DNA from: JBCBKU01 sp038521345
Lineage (GTDB): Bacteria > Pseudomonadota > Alphaproteobacteria > Rhodobacterales > Rhodobacteraceae
Direction of reading: 5' to 3'
Assembly: GCA_038521345.1 (NCBI GenBank)
Contig: JBCBKU010000022.1
Coordinates: forward strand, 1 to 50,979
Length of the DNA stretch: 50,979 bases
The notes below the pieces were generated by a model. The model did no database searches and was not told where the DNA came from. It saw only the letters and a list, made by a program, of their open reading frames with translations. Shown here in pieces: positions 1-8,528 of the stretch; position 1 is the stretch's first letter; the number at the start of each line of letters is the position of its first letter. Position numbers and translations under genes: made by a program.

Positions 1-68
1 CGGCCGGGACGCGGACCGTATCAAGGAAAGGTGTCTTGGGACCGTCGCCTGTCATGGGTCGCCTCTCG

Positions 69-935
69 TCAGGTGTCACGCGCAATAACGAACCGCGCCG
101 CGTCGAGCAACGGGGCCGCTTTGGCACCATACGAAGCGAGAGCTAGTTCGGCTTCGTTAACAAGCGACTGCGCGCGTTCCTTTGCCGCGTTCAATCCCAG
201 CAGAGAAACGAAGGTTGCTTTGCCCGCCTCGGCGTCTTTTCCAACCCGTTTTCCTGTTTTCTGCGGATCGCCCTCGACATCGAGGATGTCATCGGCAATC
301 TGAAACGCCAATCCGACCGCTTGCGCATACCTTAGAAATGGTGCGGGATCCGATCCGGCCATGCGCGCTCCGGCCGCGGCTGACCAAGCGATCAATGCCC
401 CTGTCTTGTTGCCCTGTAGCGTTGTAATGTCCGTGAGGGTCAGCGGGGTGTTCGCGGTCTCGGCGGCGATGTCCTGTGCCTGCCCCAAAACCATACCCCG
501 CGCCCCGGCTTGCTCTGCAAGGTCGGCCACGAGGGCGACACTTCGCTCGGCCGGAATGTTCATCGAAGTTAGAAGCTGAAAGGCGAGGGATTGAAGCGCG
601 TCGCCAACGAGAACCGCCGTGGCCTCGTCCCACTTTACGTGGACGGTTGGCAGCCCCCGTCGCAGGCTATCATCATCCATACAGGGAAGGTCATCATGGA
701 CCAGACTGTAGGCATGCAGCGCCTCAATCGCAGCTGCCGCAGGCCATGCGGTCTTGGCCGGTATTCCATGTAAGACGGCGCTTTCGATCACCAGAAAGCC
801 CCGAAACCGTTTGCCGCCCTTCAGTGCGTGCCGCATCCCCTCCGCCACGACATCGTCACCGAGCTGGTTGGTTGCAGAATCCAGCGTCGCCTGAATTTCC
901 TCGGCGCGCGCCCGAAGCACGCTGGGAAAGGTCAC
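69..935 (-). CDS. ispA: Polyprenyl (farnesyl/geranyl) diphosphate synthase
   Basis: Short-chain prenyltransferase that condenses isopentenyl diphosphate with dimethylallyl and geranyl diphosphate in the cytosol. The 288-residue protein has the first aspartate-rich motif as DDLPCMDDD near residue 81, the second as DDILD near residue 216, and GGKRFR near residue 40 for substrate phosphates. Length fits bacterial IspA. Its ATG overlaps the xseB stop by 4 bases, so the two are probably translationally coupled. In related bacteria dxs often follows, but the window ends 68 bases after the stop and I cannot see it. Farnesyl rather than geranylgeranyl product is inferred from the xseB neighbour and length. 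Confidence 0.93.
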   Translation of the reverse strand: MTFPSVLRARAEEIQATLDSATNQLGDDVVAEGMRHALKGGKRFRGFLVIESAVLHGIPAKTAWPAAAAIEALHAYSLVHDDLPCMDDDSLRRGLPTVHVKWDEATAVLVGDALQSLAFQLLTSMNIPAERSVALVADLAEQAGARGMVLGQAQDIAAETANTPLTLTDITTLQGNKTGALIAWSAAAGARMAGSDPAPFLRYAQAVGLAFQIADDILDVEGDPQKTGKRVGKDAEAGKATFVSLLGLNAAKERAQSLVNEAELALASYGAKAAPLLDAARFVIARDT

Positions 936-1174
936 TGACCGTCGAGCGCGCGGGTCCCTGTCGGCGCGCCCTCGCCATCCAGTGTGATCGCGGCCACTTT
1001 TTCCTCGGCCGCTTTCAGTTTCGCCTCGCAGTGCGCTTTCAGGGCCGTGCCGCGTTCGTAGAGGGCGATTGAGCGATCGAGCTCTACGTCGCCTGATTCC
1101 AGCTGGGCGACGACCTCTTCCAGTGCGCGCATAGCGTCCTCAAAGCTCATATTCTCGACAGATTCTTCGGTCAT
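932..1174 (-). CDS. xseB: Exodeoxyribonuclease VII small subunit
   Basis: An 80-residue acidic helical protein matching the XseB family: an N-terminal SFEDAMRALEEVV-like segment, then LESGDVELDRSIALYERG, the family's hallmark. XseB binds several-fold to XseA to form exonuclease VII, which degrades single-stranded DNA. It overlaps the deacetylase gene upstream and ispA downstream by 4 bases each, forming a tight three-gene operon. xseA is not in the window. Confidence 0.93.
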   Translation of the reverse strand: MTEESVENMSFEDAMRALEEVVAQLESGDVELDRSIALYERGTALKAHCEAKLKAAEEKVAAITLDGEGAPTGTRALDGQ

Positions 1175-2100
1175 GCGCCCGCCTCCTTCAGCACGTCCAC
1201 ATGTGCGGCGACGCCGGCCGCAAGGGCGTCCAGATCATACCCACCCTCGAGTGTCGAGACCACGCGCCCCTCAGCCGTGTCTTGGGCCACTTCACAAATT
1301 GCCGCGGTGACCCAGCGGAAGTCGTCGGTATCCCATTCAAGGTTCGCCAAAGGGTCGGTCCGGGCCGCGTCGAACCCGGCCGAGATTACGATTAGGTCTG
1401 GTCGAAAGTCAGCCAGTGCCGGAAGCGCTTCGGCTTCATAGACCTTTCGCATCTCTCGTCCGTCGGACATCGGCTGCAGGGGCAGATTGATGATGTTGTT
1501 GTGCGCTCCGACTTCGTGCCGCGCTCCGGTGCCTGGAAAAAGCGGCATCTGATGGGATGACACGAACAGCGTCCGGGGTTCGTTCCAAAGCAGGTCCTGG
1601 GTCCCGTTGCCATGGTGAACGTCAAAGTCCACGACCGCGACGCGCGAAAGTCCGTGGTGGTCCAACGCGCGTTTAGCCGCGATCGCGGCAGTTCCAAACA
1701 AACAGAACCCCATTGCTGTCGCAGTCTCGGCATGGTGGCCGGGCGGACGGGCCGCTATAAAAGCGTTCAGGAAATCGCCGGCGACTACCGCGTCGACTGC
1801 CGCGCAGGCGGCCCCGACCGCGTGACGTGCAGCCATGAGTGATCCGGGCGCAAGATGTGTGTCCGCGTCCAACGACACCCACCCTTCGGAAGGAACAGCC
1901 GCTGTCACCCTTTCGAGGTACGACTTAGGATGGCAGCGGAAAATATCGGCATCGTCCGCATCGGAAGCGGGACGCCTATCGAAACCGGAAACGGGATCCA
2001 ACGCTGCCGCGATGGCGCGAAGCCTGTCCACCCGTTCGGGATGACCCGGCGGGGTCACGTGGCCGTCGAAGACCGCATCGGTATAAAGAGCTGTCACCAT
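1171..2100 (-). CDS. Histone deacetylase family protein (acetylpolyamine amidohydrolase/AcuC type)
   Basis: Zinc-dependent deacetylase fold, about 309 residues. Visible motifs are RPPGHHAE, with the paired active-site histidines, and DFDVHHGNGTQ, with the zinc-binding Asp and His, plus a later SAGFDA segment with another metal ligand. Bacterial members remove acetyl groups from polyamines, small amides or lysines; the substrate here is unknown. I chose the ATG at 2100 because a G-rich ribosome site precedes it and family members begin with a comparable VTALYTD-like strand; upstream in-frame codons up to 2133 look non-coding. It is first in the operon with xseB and ispA. Confidence 0.88.
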   Translation of the reverse strand: MVTALYTDAVFDGHVTPPGHPERVDRLRAIAAALDPVSGFDRRPASDADDADIFRCHPKSYLERVTAAVPSEGWVSLDADTHLAPGSLMAARHAVGAACAAVDAVVAGDFLNAFIAARPPGHHAETATAMGFCLFGTAAIAAKRALDHHGLSRVAVVDFDVHHGNGTQDLLWNEPRTLFVSSHQMPLFPGTGARHEVGAHNNIINLPLQPMSDGREMRKVYEAEALPALADFRPDLIVISAGFDAARTDPLANLEWDTDDFRWVTAAICEVAQDTAEGRVVSTLEGGYDLDALAAGVAAHVDVLKEAGA

Positions 2101-2177
2101 CCGACCCCCGCCACATGAGGTACAAAGACCCAATTCCGATGCCCCACTTTCGCCCGCGGCGGGGACGGCTGCAAGGC

Positions 2178-2879
2178 TCAGTCCGGAGCCAACATGTAAC
2201 CTGCGCCGCGAACGGTCTGAAGATACCGCGGTTGCTTTGGGTCCGCTTCCAGTTTGCGGCGTAGACGGGTGATCTGGACGTCCACGGCGCGTTCCTGCGA
2301 CTGGCCTTTGTCGCGCCCCAAATCCTCGACCAGTTTTGACCGGCTCACGGCCTCACCGGGCGAGGCTGCGAAGATCCGCATAAGCTGGCTTTCAGTGGCG
2401 GTCAGTCGGACGGGCGTCTCACCGGCCCAGAGTTTGCCTTTCTCGACATCGTATCGGATCGCACCGAGGTTCAGCATCTTCGGCGCCTCGGCAATGTCGT
2501 CCGTGGCGGGGACCCGACGAAGGATCGCGTTGATCCGAAGCAAAAGCTCGCGTGGCTCAAAGGGCTTCGAGAGATAGTCGTCTGCCCCGGCCTCGAGCCC
2601 GGCGATCCGGTGTTCCGTTTCGCCTTTCGCGGTCAGCAAAAGGATTGGGGTCGTCCGAGTTTCTCGAAGCGAGCGGGCAAGCGACAGGCCGTCTTCCCCG
2701 GGCATCATGACATCCAGAACGATCAGATCGAAATCGAGTCCCCCAAGCAAAGCGCGGGCATGAGCGGCGTCACGTGCGGATGAAACCCAAAAGCCGTTGC
2801 GTATCAGAAACTTCTGGAGAAGCCCTCGGATCCGTTCGTCATCGTCGACGATCAGGAGGTGGGCGTCGGCGTCGGTCAT
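2178..2879 (-). CDS. petR: Response regulator PetR, OmpR family
   Basis: A 233-residue two-domain regulator. The receiver domain (residues about 7-120) has the acidic pair DDD at 12-14, phosphoacceptor Asp56 in LDVMMP, and the conserved Thr and Lys (LLTAKG, LSKPF). The C-terminal winged helix ends in TRLRRKLEADP and RGAGYML, typical of OmpR/PhoB DNA-binding domains. Its ATG overlaps the stop of the upstream MarR gene by 4 bases. A MarR-OmpR pair with no sensor kinase is the petP-petR arrangement described in Rhodobacter, where the genes affect cytochrome bc1 and photosynthetic growth. The cognate kinase is not in the window. Confidence 0.88.
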   Translation of the reverse strand: MTDADAHLLIVDDDERIRGLLQKFLIRNGFWVSSARDAAHARALLGGLDFDLIVLDVMMPGEDGLSLARSLRETRTTPILLLTAKGETEHRIAGLEAGADDYLSKPFEPRELLLRINAILRRVPATDDIAEAPKMLNLGAIRYDVEKGKLWAGETPVRLTATESQLMRIFAASPGEAVSRSKLVEDLGRDKGQSQERAVDVQITRLRRKLEADPKQPRYLQTVRGAGYMLAPD

Positions 2880-3379
2880 TGGATCTCCTCCCGTGCCGAG
2901 GCAAAGTGGCGGCGCAATTCAGGATCCATCATGGCCTCGAGGACCTGCCGAAACCCCTGGACCGCTTCGGGTCCGGCCGAGCGATAGGCTGCGCGCATCC
3001 GGCCTCGTTGCGCATTCGAAAGCTCCATCTCAAGCCGCAGGCCTGCTTCCGTGAGAAACAGGTTGCGTTCGCGTTTGTCCCGCGTTCCGACTCGGCTTTC
3101 CACCAGCCCATCATCAACCAGCGTGCGAAGAACCCGGTTTAGTGATTGCTTGGTCACACCCAGTATGTCCAGCAGAGTGTTTACCGTAAGCCCCGGCGTT
3201 CGGTTAATGAAGTGCAATGCGCGGTGATGGGCGCGGCCGTAATCGTGTTCGCCGAGAATGCGGTCTGGATCGGATGTAAAGCCGCGATAGGCAAAAAACA
3301 TCGCCTCGATACCACGGCGCAATTGCTCGTCGGTTAGAAACAGAAGGTTCTCGCTGCCGGGGCCACTGCTTTCGGCCAT
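2876..3379 (-). CDS. petP: MarR family transcriptional regulator PetP
   Basis: A 167-residue winged-helix protein of the MarR family. The helix-turn-helix lies around residues 60-85 (VNTLLDILGVTKQSLNRVL), followed by the wing with the usual DxRxxR-like stretch as TRDKRERNLFLT. MarR dimers bind palindromic operators and usually repress their own promoter. It is the first gene of the petP-petR operon, and a 6-bp-arm palindrome sits in its own promoter at 3418-3436. The name rests on pairing with the OmpR regulator. Confidence 0.85.
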   Translation of the reverse strand: MAESSGPGSENLLFLTDEQLRRGIEAMFFAYRGFTSDPDRILGEHDYGRAHHRALHFINRTPGLTVNTLLDILGVTKQSLNRVLRTLVDDGLVESRVGTRDKRERNLFLTEAGLRLEMELSNAQRGRMRAAYRSAGPEAVQGFRQVLEAMMDPELRRHFASAREEIQ

Positions 3380-3412
3380 AGCCAGTCTCGTTATGACTTC
3401 GTCTTTGGAACG

Positions 3413-3441
3413 AGTTTATGTCAGCCTTGTTGACATTCCAA
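3413..3441 (-). promoter_or_regulatory. petPR promoter with embedded MarR-type operator
   Basis: Read on the minus strand there is a -35-like TTGGAA (plus 3436-3441), exactly 17 bases, then a -10-like TAAACT (plus 3413-3418). A perfect inverted repeat with arms ATGTCA (3418-3423) and TGACAT (3431-3436), 7-base centre, spans the spacer. This position would block RNA polymerase, which fits autorepression by PetP. The start codon is 34 bases from the -10. Motif positions are seen; function is inferred. Confidence 0.6.
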
Positions 3442-3526
3442 GACCTGACTGGTAGCGATTCTCAGATTTTGCGCAATATTATGTCCGGTTCGGGACTATT
3501 TGCGCAAGAAGTCGAAAGGGATCTTG

Positions 3527-4396
3527 ATGGCGACTGGATATGATGACCGCGACGGTTGGATCTGGATGGACGGTGCGCTGGTTCCTTGGCGTGATGCAAA
3601 TGTCCATATTCTGACCCATGCGATGCACTATGCCTCGTCGGTTTTTGAGGGCGAGCGGGCCTATGGCGGGACCATATTTAAGAGCCGTGCACATTCTGAA
3701 CGGCTGCACGCATCGGCACGCATGATCGATTTCGACATCCCTTGGACCGTCGATGAAATCGAGGCTGCGAAATACGCGGTCCTCAAGAAGAATGGCCTAC
3801 AGGATGCCTATGTCCGCGCGGTCGCCTGGCGAGGCGCGGGCGAGGATATGGGTGTGGCCTCGGCCAAGAATCCGGTTCGCCTTGCGGTCGCCGCATGGGA
3901 ATGGGGTGCATATTATGGGGATTCAAAGTTCAAAGGCGCCAAGCTTGATGTCTCGAAGTGGAAACGACCGTCACCCGAGACGATCCCGAGCCATGCCAAG
4001 GCCGCTGGGCTTTATATGATCTGCACCATGTCCAAGCACGCCGCCGAGGCCAAAGGCTGCGCCGACGCCATGATGTTCGACTATCGCGGCTACGTGGCCG
4101 AGGCGACAGGCGCCAACATCTTTTTCGTCAAGGACGGCGAGGTGCACACGCCCGACCCAGACTGCTTCCTGAACGGCATCACCCGGCAAACGGTCATCGG
4201 CATGTTGGAAGAGCGGCAAGTGAAGGTGAATGTACGCCATATCATGCCGGATGAGCTGGAAGGTTTTGAGCAATGCTGGCTCACAGGTACGGCCGCCGAA
4301 GTGACCCCAGTGGGCCAGATCGGCGACTATAACTTTGAAGTAGGTCAACTTACCCGGGACATTGCCCAAGGCTACGAGGCGCTGGTGCGGGCCTGA
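3527..4396 (+). CDS. ilvE: Branched-chain amino acid aminotransferase
   Basis: PLP-dependent fold-type IV aminotransferase acting last in isoleucine, leucine and valine synthesis (2-oxoacid plus glutamate). The 289-residue protein has the N-terminal FEGERAY motif, the segment SHAKAAGLYM carrying the likely PLP lysine, EATGANIFF (family signature) and LTGTAAEVTPV. I use ATG 3527, preceded by AAAGGG at a 6-base spacing; an in-frame TTG at 3500 adds nine poorly conserved residues. It diverges from petP and converges on the EF-hand gene 13 bases away. Confidence 0.93.
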   Translation: MATGYDDRDGWIWMDGALVPWRDANVHILTHAMHYASSVFEGERAYGGTIFKSRAHSERLHASARMIDFDIPWTVDEIEAAKYAVLKKNGLQDAYVRAVAWRGAGEDMGVASAKNPVRLAVAAWEWGAYYGDSKFKGAKLDVSKWKRPSPETIPSHAKAAGLYMICTMSKHAAEAKGCADAMMFDYRGYVAEATGANIFFVKDGEVHTPDPDCFLNGITRQTVIGMLEERQVKVNVRHIMPDELEGFEQCWLTGTAAEVTPVGQIGDYNFEVGQLTRDIAQGYEALVRA

Positions 4397-4409
4397 TGGC
4401 CCGCCGCGC

Positions 4410-5261
4410 TCAGTGTTCGAGAAACTCCATCAACCCCACACGTCCATCCCGGTCGATGTCGAATTCGGCCAGAACAACGCTTGGATCTTCGGTGAACCCG
4501 TCCTCTTTGAATTCGCCGAGAACCGCGTCGATACACGCGTCGCTTAGTCCTTCGTCCGCAAGAAATGCAGCCTCCTCGGCCCGGTTCGGTGGTGCCATCA
4601 TCAGCGCCACTTCGTCCACGGTGACGTAGCCGTTTCCATCTTCGTCGATATCAAGGAAGTCGCGCGCCCTTTCGGCCACCAAATAGGCCTCAAGTTCGTC
4701 GAAAGTAATCGCGGCATCCCCGTCTGAATCGAGCTCGGCCACCCGTTCTTCTGCAACGGTTTGGACGGGCATGGCCATTTCTTCGGCCTCGATGGCCAAT
4801 TCTTCTTCAATGAAAGTCCCAGCACAGGCCGCCGGCGCCACTGGTAGTTCCGGCTGTTCCACTTCGCGTTCGGCGGCGATCTTTGCCGCAAACTCGGCTG
4901 GCGTAATCATGCCATCGGCATCTTTGTCGAGCTCGGCAAAGGTGATGCGTGCTTCGCGCGCAGCCGAGGCGACTGCTGGGCTCTGCGTGGCCAAGGAATA
5001 GACGAGCGCCAGCGCGACTACGCTGGCGCCGAGAAGGCTGGCCCGGGCCAAAGGGGATTGGGTCAGTCGTGTCATGATATGTGCTCCTATCAGATTGGAA
5101 ACATCTGCAGGGCGCGCCAGCTCTTGACCCACAAGAGATCGAATTGTCTCGCTCATGCTTTCGCCACGTGCCGCACTCATTTTAGTGAGCGCGGATTTCA
5201 GTTCGGGCGACACGCGCAATTCAATCGATTGTGTCTTCTTGGACCGACGTGTGGGTGCCAT
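4410..5261 (-). CDS. Ribbon-helix-helix / transmembrane / four-EF-hand protein
   Basis: The 283-residue product has three parts. Residues about 11-50 (QSIELRVSPELKSAL then GESMSETIRSLV) look like an Arc/CopG ribbon-helix-helix DNA-binding unit. Residues about 75-92 form one hydrophobic helix. The rest is acidic and carries four canonical 12-residue EF-hand loops at 112-123, 178-189, 206-217 and 268-279, each with the Asp/Asn ligands, Gly6 and Glu12. A second ATG at 5075 has a better ribosome site (AGGAG) and would make a 221-residue exported form whose helix acts as a signal peptide ending in VASA. The ATG at 5261 has AAAGGA upstream. Which start dominates is unresolved. A calcium-sensing membrane regulator is a hypothesis only. 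Confidence 0.75.
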   Translation of the reverse strand: MAPTRRSKKTQSIELRVSPELKSALTKMSAARGESMSETIRSLVGQELARPADVSNLIGAHIMTRLTQSPLARASLLGASVVALALVYSLATQSPAVASAAREARITFAELDKDADGMITPAEFAAKIAAEREVEQPELPVAPAACAGTFIEEELAIEAEEMAMPVQTVAEERVAELDSDGDAAITFDELEAYLVAERARDFLDIDEDGNGYVTVDEVALMMAPPNRAEEAAFLADEGLSDACIDAVLGEFKEDGFTEDPSVVLAEFDIDRDGRVGLMEFLEH

Positions 5262-5339
5262 GGTTCTGGTCCTTTGTCTCAAGCCATCGCGTCTCTGCGC
5301 AGCCAGGCAAAACGCGACTCGAGACGAATTGAAAAAGCT

Positions 5340-5373
5340 ATCGTGTCCGGAGGCGAGGAAAATCGTGTCCGGA
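5340..5373. repeat. Two 12-bp direct repeats 22 bp apart, upstream of the RHH/EF-hand gene
   Basis: ATCGTGTCCGGA occurs at 5340-5351 and again, identical, at 5362-5373. The 22-base offset is about two helical turns, so both copies face the same side of DNA. They lie 79-112 bases upstream of the ATG at 5261. Ribbon-helix-helix proteins often bind tandem repeats, so this is a candidate operator; no binding evidence exists here. Confidence 0.55.
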
Positions 5374-5430
5374 CAGTTGATCCAAAGGGATGAAAGGCGC
5401 CGTGCAGCGCCCTTGTAGCATGGCGTATCG

Positions 5431-6357
5431 CTACTGCATGCCTTTCGCGACAACTTTCCCCTCGGTGGCCTGCTTCAATCCAAGCTGCCGTTCCCGCCAC
5501 GCGATTACCGCCCCTGCGGCCATGATCAGCGCGGCACCCAAGAGGGTGGCCGTTGTCGGAATCTCCGCGAAAAAGACATATCCCACGATGATCGACCAGA
5601 TCATGGTGACATAGGTGAAAGGTGCCAAAGTGCTCGCCTCGGCGTATCTGTAGGATAGCGTGACGCATAGCTGGCCGATCCCCCCCACGAGCCCCGTTCC
5701 TATCAGAAAGGCCGCGTCGCCTAAGCTGGGCCAGACCCAACCAAAAGGGGCCGTCACGAGCGAAGCGAAGATGCCCGAAACGGTAAAGTAGAAGACGATA
5801 GAAGCGGTCGTTTCGCGCCCCGTCATCGACTTGACGAAGATCTGCGCAAGGGCCGCAAGCCCGGCAGAGGCCAACGTGACAGCGACGCCAAAAAGGGCGC
5901 CGTCCGAAGCATCAAACGTCAGCCTGGGCCACATGATAATCAACACGCCCAGAAGCCCGGCGATGACCGCCGACAGTCGGATTAAGCGGAAGCGCTCGCC
6001 CAGCAGGACCGCAGCGAAGATGACGATGAGAACAGGGGTGATGAACCTTAGCGCGGTGACCTCGGGCAACGGAAGGTACTTCAGCCCTGCAAATCCAAGA
6101 CCCATGGCCGCGGTGCCGGCCACGCTGCGCACGATGTGACCCCGTGGGTTCCGGGTTTTCAACCCGTTGGCCAATTGGCCGGTCATGACCAACCACCCAA
6201 GCACGACCGGCAGCGCAAAAAGCGACCGAAAGAACATGGCCTGTCCGGCGGGCACTTCTTCGGCCGCTTTGACGAAGGCGCTCATTGCGGTGAACGCGGT
6301 CATTGCAAGGACGATCAGCGTGATGCCGCGCAAGGGTCGGGGATCGGGGGTGGCCAT
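5431..6357 (-). CDS. EamA/DMT family inner-membrane transporter
   Basis: A 308-residue hydrophobic protein with about ten predicted membrane helices arranged as two EamA repeats (roughly residues 12-140 and 160-295). Pieces such as PAGQAMFFRSLFALP in the first half and STLAPFTYVTMIW in the second are typical of the drug/metabolite transporter superfamily, close to the RhtA/YdcZ-like S-adenosylmethionine and amino-acid exporters. The substrate cannot be read from sequence. ATG 6357 is preferred over an in-frame start at 6411, whose extra 18 residues look non-coding. Confidence 0.85.
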   Translation of the reverse strand: MATPDPRPLRGITLIVLAMTAFTAMSAFVKAAEEVPAGQAMFFRSLFALPVVLGWLVMTGQLANGLKTRNPRGHIVRSVAGTAAMGLGFAGLKYLPLPEVTALRFITPVLIVIFAAVLLGERFRLIRLSAVIAGLLGVLIIMWPRLTFDASDGALFGVAVTLASAGLAALAQIFVKSMTGRETTASIVFYFTVSGIFASLVTAPFGWVWPSLGDAAFLIGTGLVGGIGQLCVTLSYRYAEASTLAPFTYVTMIWSIIVGYVFFAEIPTTATLLGAALIMAAGAVIAWRERQLGLKQATEGKVVAKGMQ

Positions 6358-6479
6358 GCTCTGGGCGCCTAACGGATTCCCGGACCCATCACCAGAGCAG
6401 GGAATTGACAAAAGACCATCTGAGGGATCATCAAAGAGACACCGGCATCAGAACCGGAAGAGGCGATGAAAGCGGGGCC

Positions 6480-7457
6480 ATGTCGGGCACCCTTCTTGTA
6501 ACAACGGTCAAGAACGAAGGACCCAACATCCTAGAGTGGGTCGCGTATCATCGCGTGATCGGCTTCGACAGAATCCTCGTTTTCCAGAACGATTCCACCG
6601 ATGAGACGCAAAAATCCCTGCGGACGCTCGCGCGGATCGGGGCCATCGACTACTTCCGGAACGACAGTGCCAGCCGTCAGTGGCAAAACAAGGCGTATCG
6701 AAGAGCGTCGCAGTCCGAAGCCTATGCCGCAGCAGACTGGTGCATGGCGCTGGATGGCGACGAGTTTCTCAACATTAAGGTGGGCGATGGGACGGTGCGC
6801 GCCTTGATCGGCGCGACGCGCGAACCAGACGAGATTCTTGTGAACTGGCGCAATTTCAGTCACTCCGGCCAGACGCGGCTGACTGACGGCCTTGTCCTTG
6901 AGCGCTTCCTGCTGGCCGATCCCGCAGACCGGATCGTGGACGCCCATCTTCATGGTGTTAAGGCGCTCTTCAAAACGTCGAGCTATCGGCGCCCCGGTAT
7001 TCACAGAGCGAAGGTGCCGTTAATCGGACCCCGCAGGATAGTGAACGGATCGGGCCTGACCGAGGATCAGTTCTACCGAAAGGGATGGCGCACGAAAGAC
7101 CCGAAGTGCCGGGCCTTGGCTCAGGTGAACCACTATCCCACGCGCGATCTCGAAAGCTTCCTCCTGAAGACAGTGCGGGGCAGTTCTTCACATCCAGATA
7201 GAACCATCAGCCGGAAATACTGGTCGTTCTTCAACTACGCCGAAGAAAAAGACACATCGGTCGCACGATATCTGCCGGCACTTCGCGACGAGATGGCCCG
7301 ACTTGACAAGGCGAGCCATGGGCGGCTTGAGCATCTGCGCGGGCGGTCCTTGGCGATCTGGCGCGACCGCCTTGCCCAGTTACGGAACGACGCGGAGATT
7401 CAAGCGTTGGAAGCCGAATTGCGGGCGACAATGGATCGGTCGCTAGACGCGGCCTGA
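6480..7457 (+). CDS. Glycosyltransferase family 2-like protein
   Basis: The 325-residue protein starts with TTVKNEGPNILEWVAYHR, typical of the Glyco_tranf_2_4 group, followed by FQNDSTDET and a metal-binding DGDEF motif (near residue 101). Such enzymes use nucleotide sugars to modify surface polysaccharides, but acceptor and donor are unknown. No membrane helix is seen. It stands alone on the plus strand, and its 3' end overlaps queG by 15 bases tail to tail. ATG 6480 begins the first strand of the fold; in-frame codons from 6405 look non-coding. Confidence 0.8.
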   Translation: MSGTLLVTTVKNEGPNILEWVAYHRVIGFDRILVFQNDSTDETQKSLRTLARIGAIDYFRNDSASRQWQNKAYRRASQSEAYAAADWCMALDGDEFLNIKVGDGTVRALIGATREPDEILVNWRNFSHSGQTRLTDGLVLERFLLADPADRIVDAHLHGVKALFKTSSYRRPGIHRAKVPLIGPRRIVNGSGLTEDQFYRKGWRTKDPKCRALAQVNHYPTRDLESFLLKTVRGSSSHPDRTISRKYWSFFNYAEEKDTSVARYLPALRDEMARLDKASHGRLEHLRGRSLAIWRDRLAQLRNDAEIQALEAELRATMDRSLDAA

Positions 7458-8501
7458 AAGCCGAGCCAGGGCCCATTGCGCTGCGTCCCTAACGACGGCA
7501 TCATCGGATCCGGTGTGCCTTAGCGCCCAAGGTGCCATCGACGGGCGCCCGCTGTTGCCGATTGCATAAAGTACATTCCGCAAGAATCGATTCACGCCGA
7601 TCCTTTTGATTGGCGATCCGCGAAAGCGTTCGCGGAATGTCGCATCATCCAGCGTCGCCAATTCGGCGAGTGGGGGCGCCACAAGCTCCTCTTTTGCGGC
7701 GTACCGGGCTTCGCTGGCTTCGGCCGCAAATTTGTTCCATGGGCAAACCGCAAGGCAATCGTCGCAGCCGTAAATCCTGTTTCCCATTTGAACGCGAAGT
7801 CCCGGGTCAACGGGTCCTTTGTGTTCAATGGTAAGGTAGGAGATGCAGCGGCGCGCATCCAGTTGGTAGGGCGCTGGGAAAGCATCGGTCGGACACACGT
7901 CAAGACACGCCCGGCACGAGCCGCACGAGTCTCGGACCGGCGCATCGGGGATCATCTCGGCGGTCGTAAAAAGAGCTCCAAGAAAAAACCAGTTCCCCAA
8001 ATCTCGGCTAAGAAGGTTGGTATGTTTGCCCTGCCAACCCAGGCCCGCAGCCGCCGCTAGGGGTTTTTCCATGACTGGTGCGGTGTCCACAAACACTTTC
8101 ACCTCCCCTCCGGTGTGCGCCACGACCCATCGCGCCAGCGCCTTCAGACGTTTCTTGGCGATGTCGTGATAATCGCGGTTGCGCGCATATACAGATATCG
8201 TGCCGACATCTCCGTCCGTGAGCGTGGCAAGTGGATCTTCGGCAGGTGTATAGAGATCGGCGACCATCACGATCGATCGCGCCTCTGGCCAAAGTGCCTT
8301 GGGATTGCCGCGCCAGTGTGTGCGTTCGGCCATCCAGGACATCTCGCCATGCCGGTTGGCGCCAAGGAAAGCGGCCAGACCTTCGGCCGCCTCAGGAATG
8401 GCTTCGGGACGCGTGACACGGGCTGCTGCGAAGCCGAGACTGCTGGCCTCCGCCACCAGATCGGCTTTCAGATCGGCCACGGTCACGAGGAGCAACCCCA
8501 A
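7443..8501 (-). CDS. queG: Epoxyqueuosine reductase
   Basis: Last enzyme of queuosine tRNA modification, a cobalamin-dependent Fe-S protein that reduces epoxyqueuosine in tRNA. The 352-residue product has two ferredoxin-like clusters: CGSCRACLDVCP (near residue 194) and CDDCLAVCP (near residue 250), after the conserved KVFVDTAPVMEK and GWQGKHTNLL segments. The C-terminus holds a short HEAT-like region. The longest frame begins with TTG at 8501; a GTG six codons in is also possible and neither has a strong ribosome site. It is followed on the same strand by no partner gene. Confidence 0.92.
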   Translation of the reverse strand: MGLLLVTVADLKADLVAEASSLGFAAARVTRPEAIPEAAEGLAAFLGANRHGEMSWMAERTHWRGNPKALWPEARSIVMVADLYTPAEDPLATLTDGDVGTISVYARNRDYHDIAKKRLKALARWVVAHTGGEVKVFVDTAPVMEKPLAAAAGLGWQGKHTNLLSRDLGNWFFLGALFTTAEMIPDAPVRDSCGSCRACLDVCPTDAFPAPYQLDARRCISYLTIEHKGPVDPGLRVQMGNRIYGCDDCLAVCPWNKFAAEASEARYAAKEELVAPPLAELATLDDATFRERFRGSPIKRIGVNRFLRNVLYAIGNSGRPSMAPWALRHTGSDDAVVRDAAQWALARLSGRV

Positions 8502-8528
8502 ACGGGTTGAGGGGACAGGCTTACTCGC

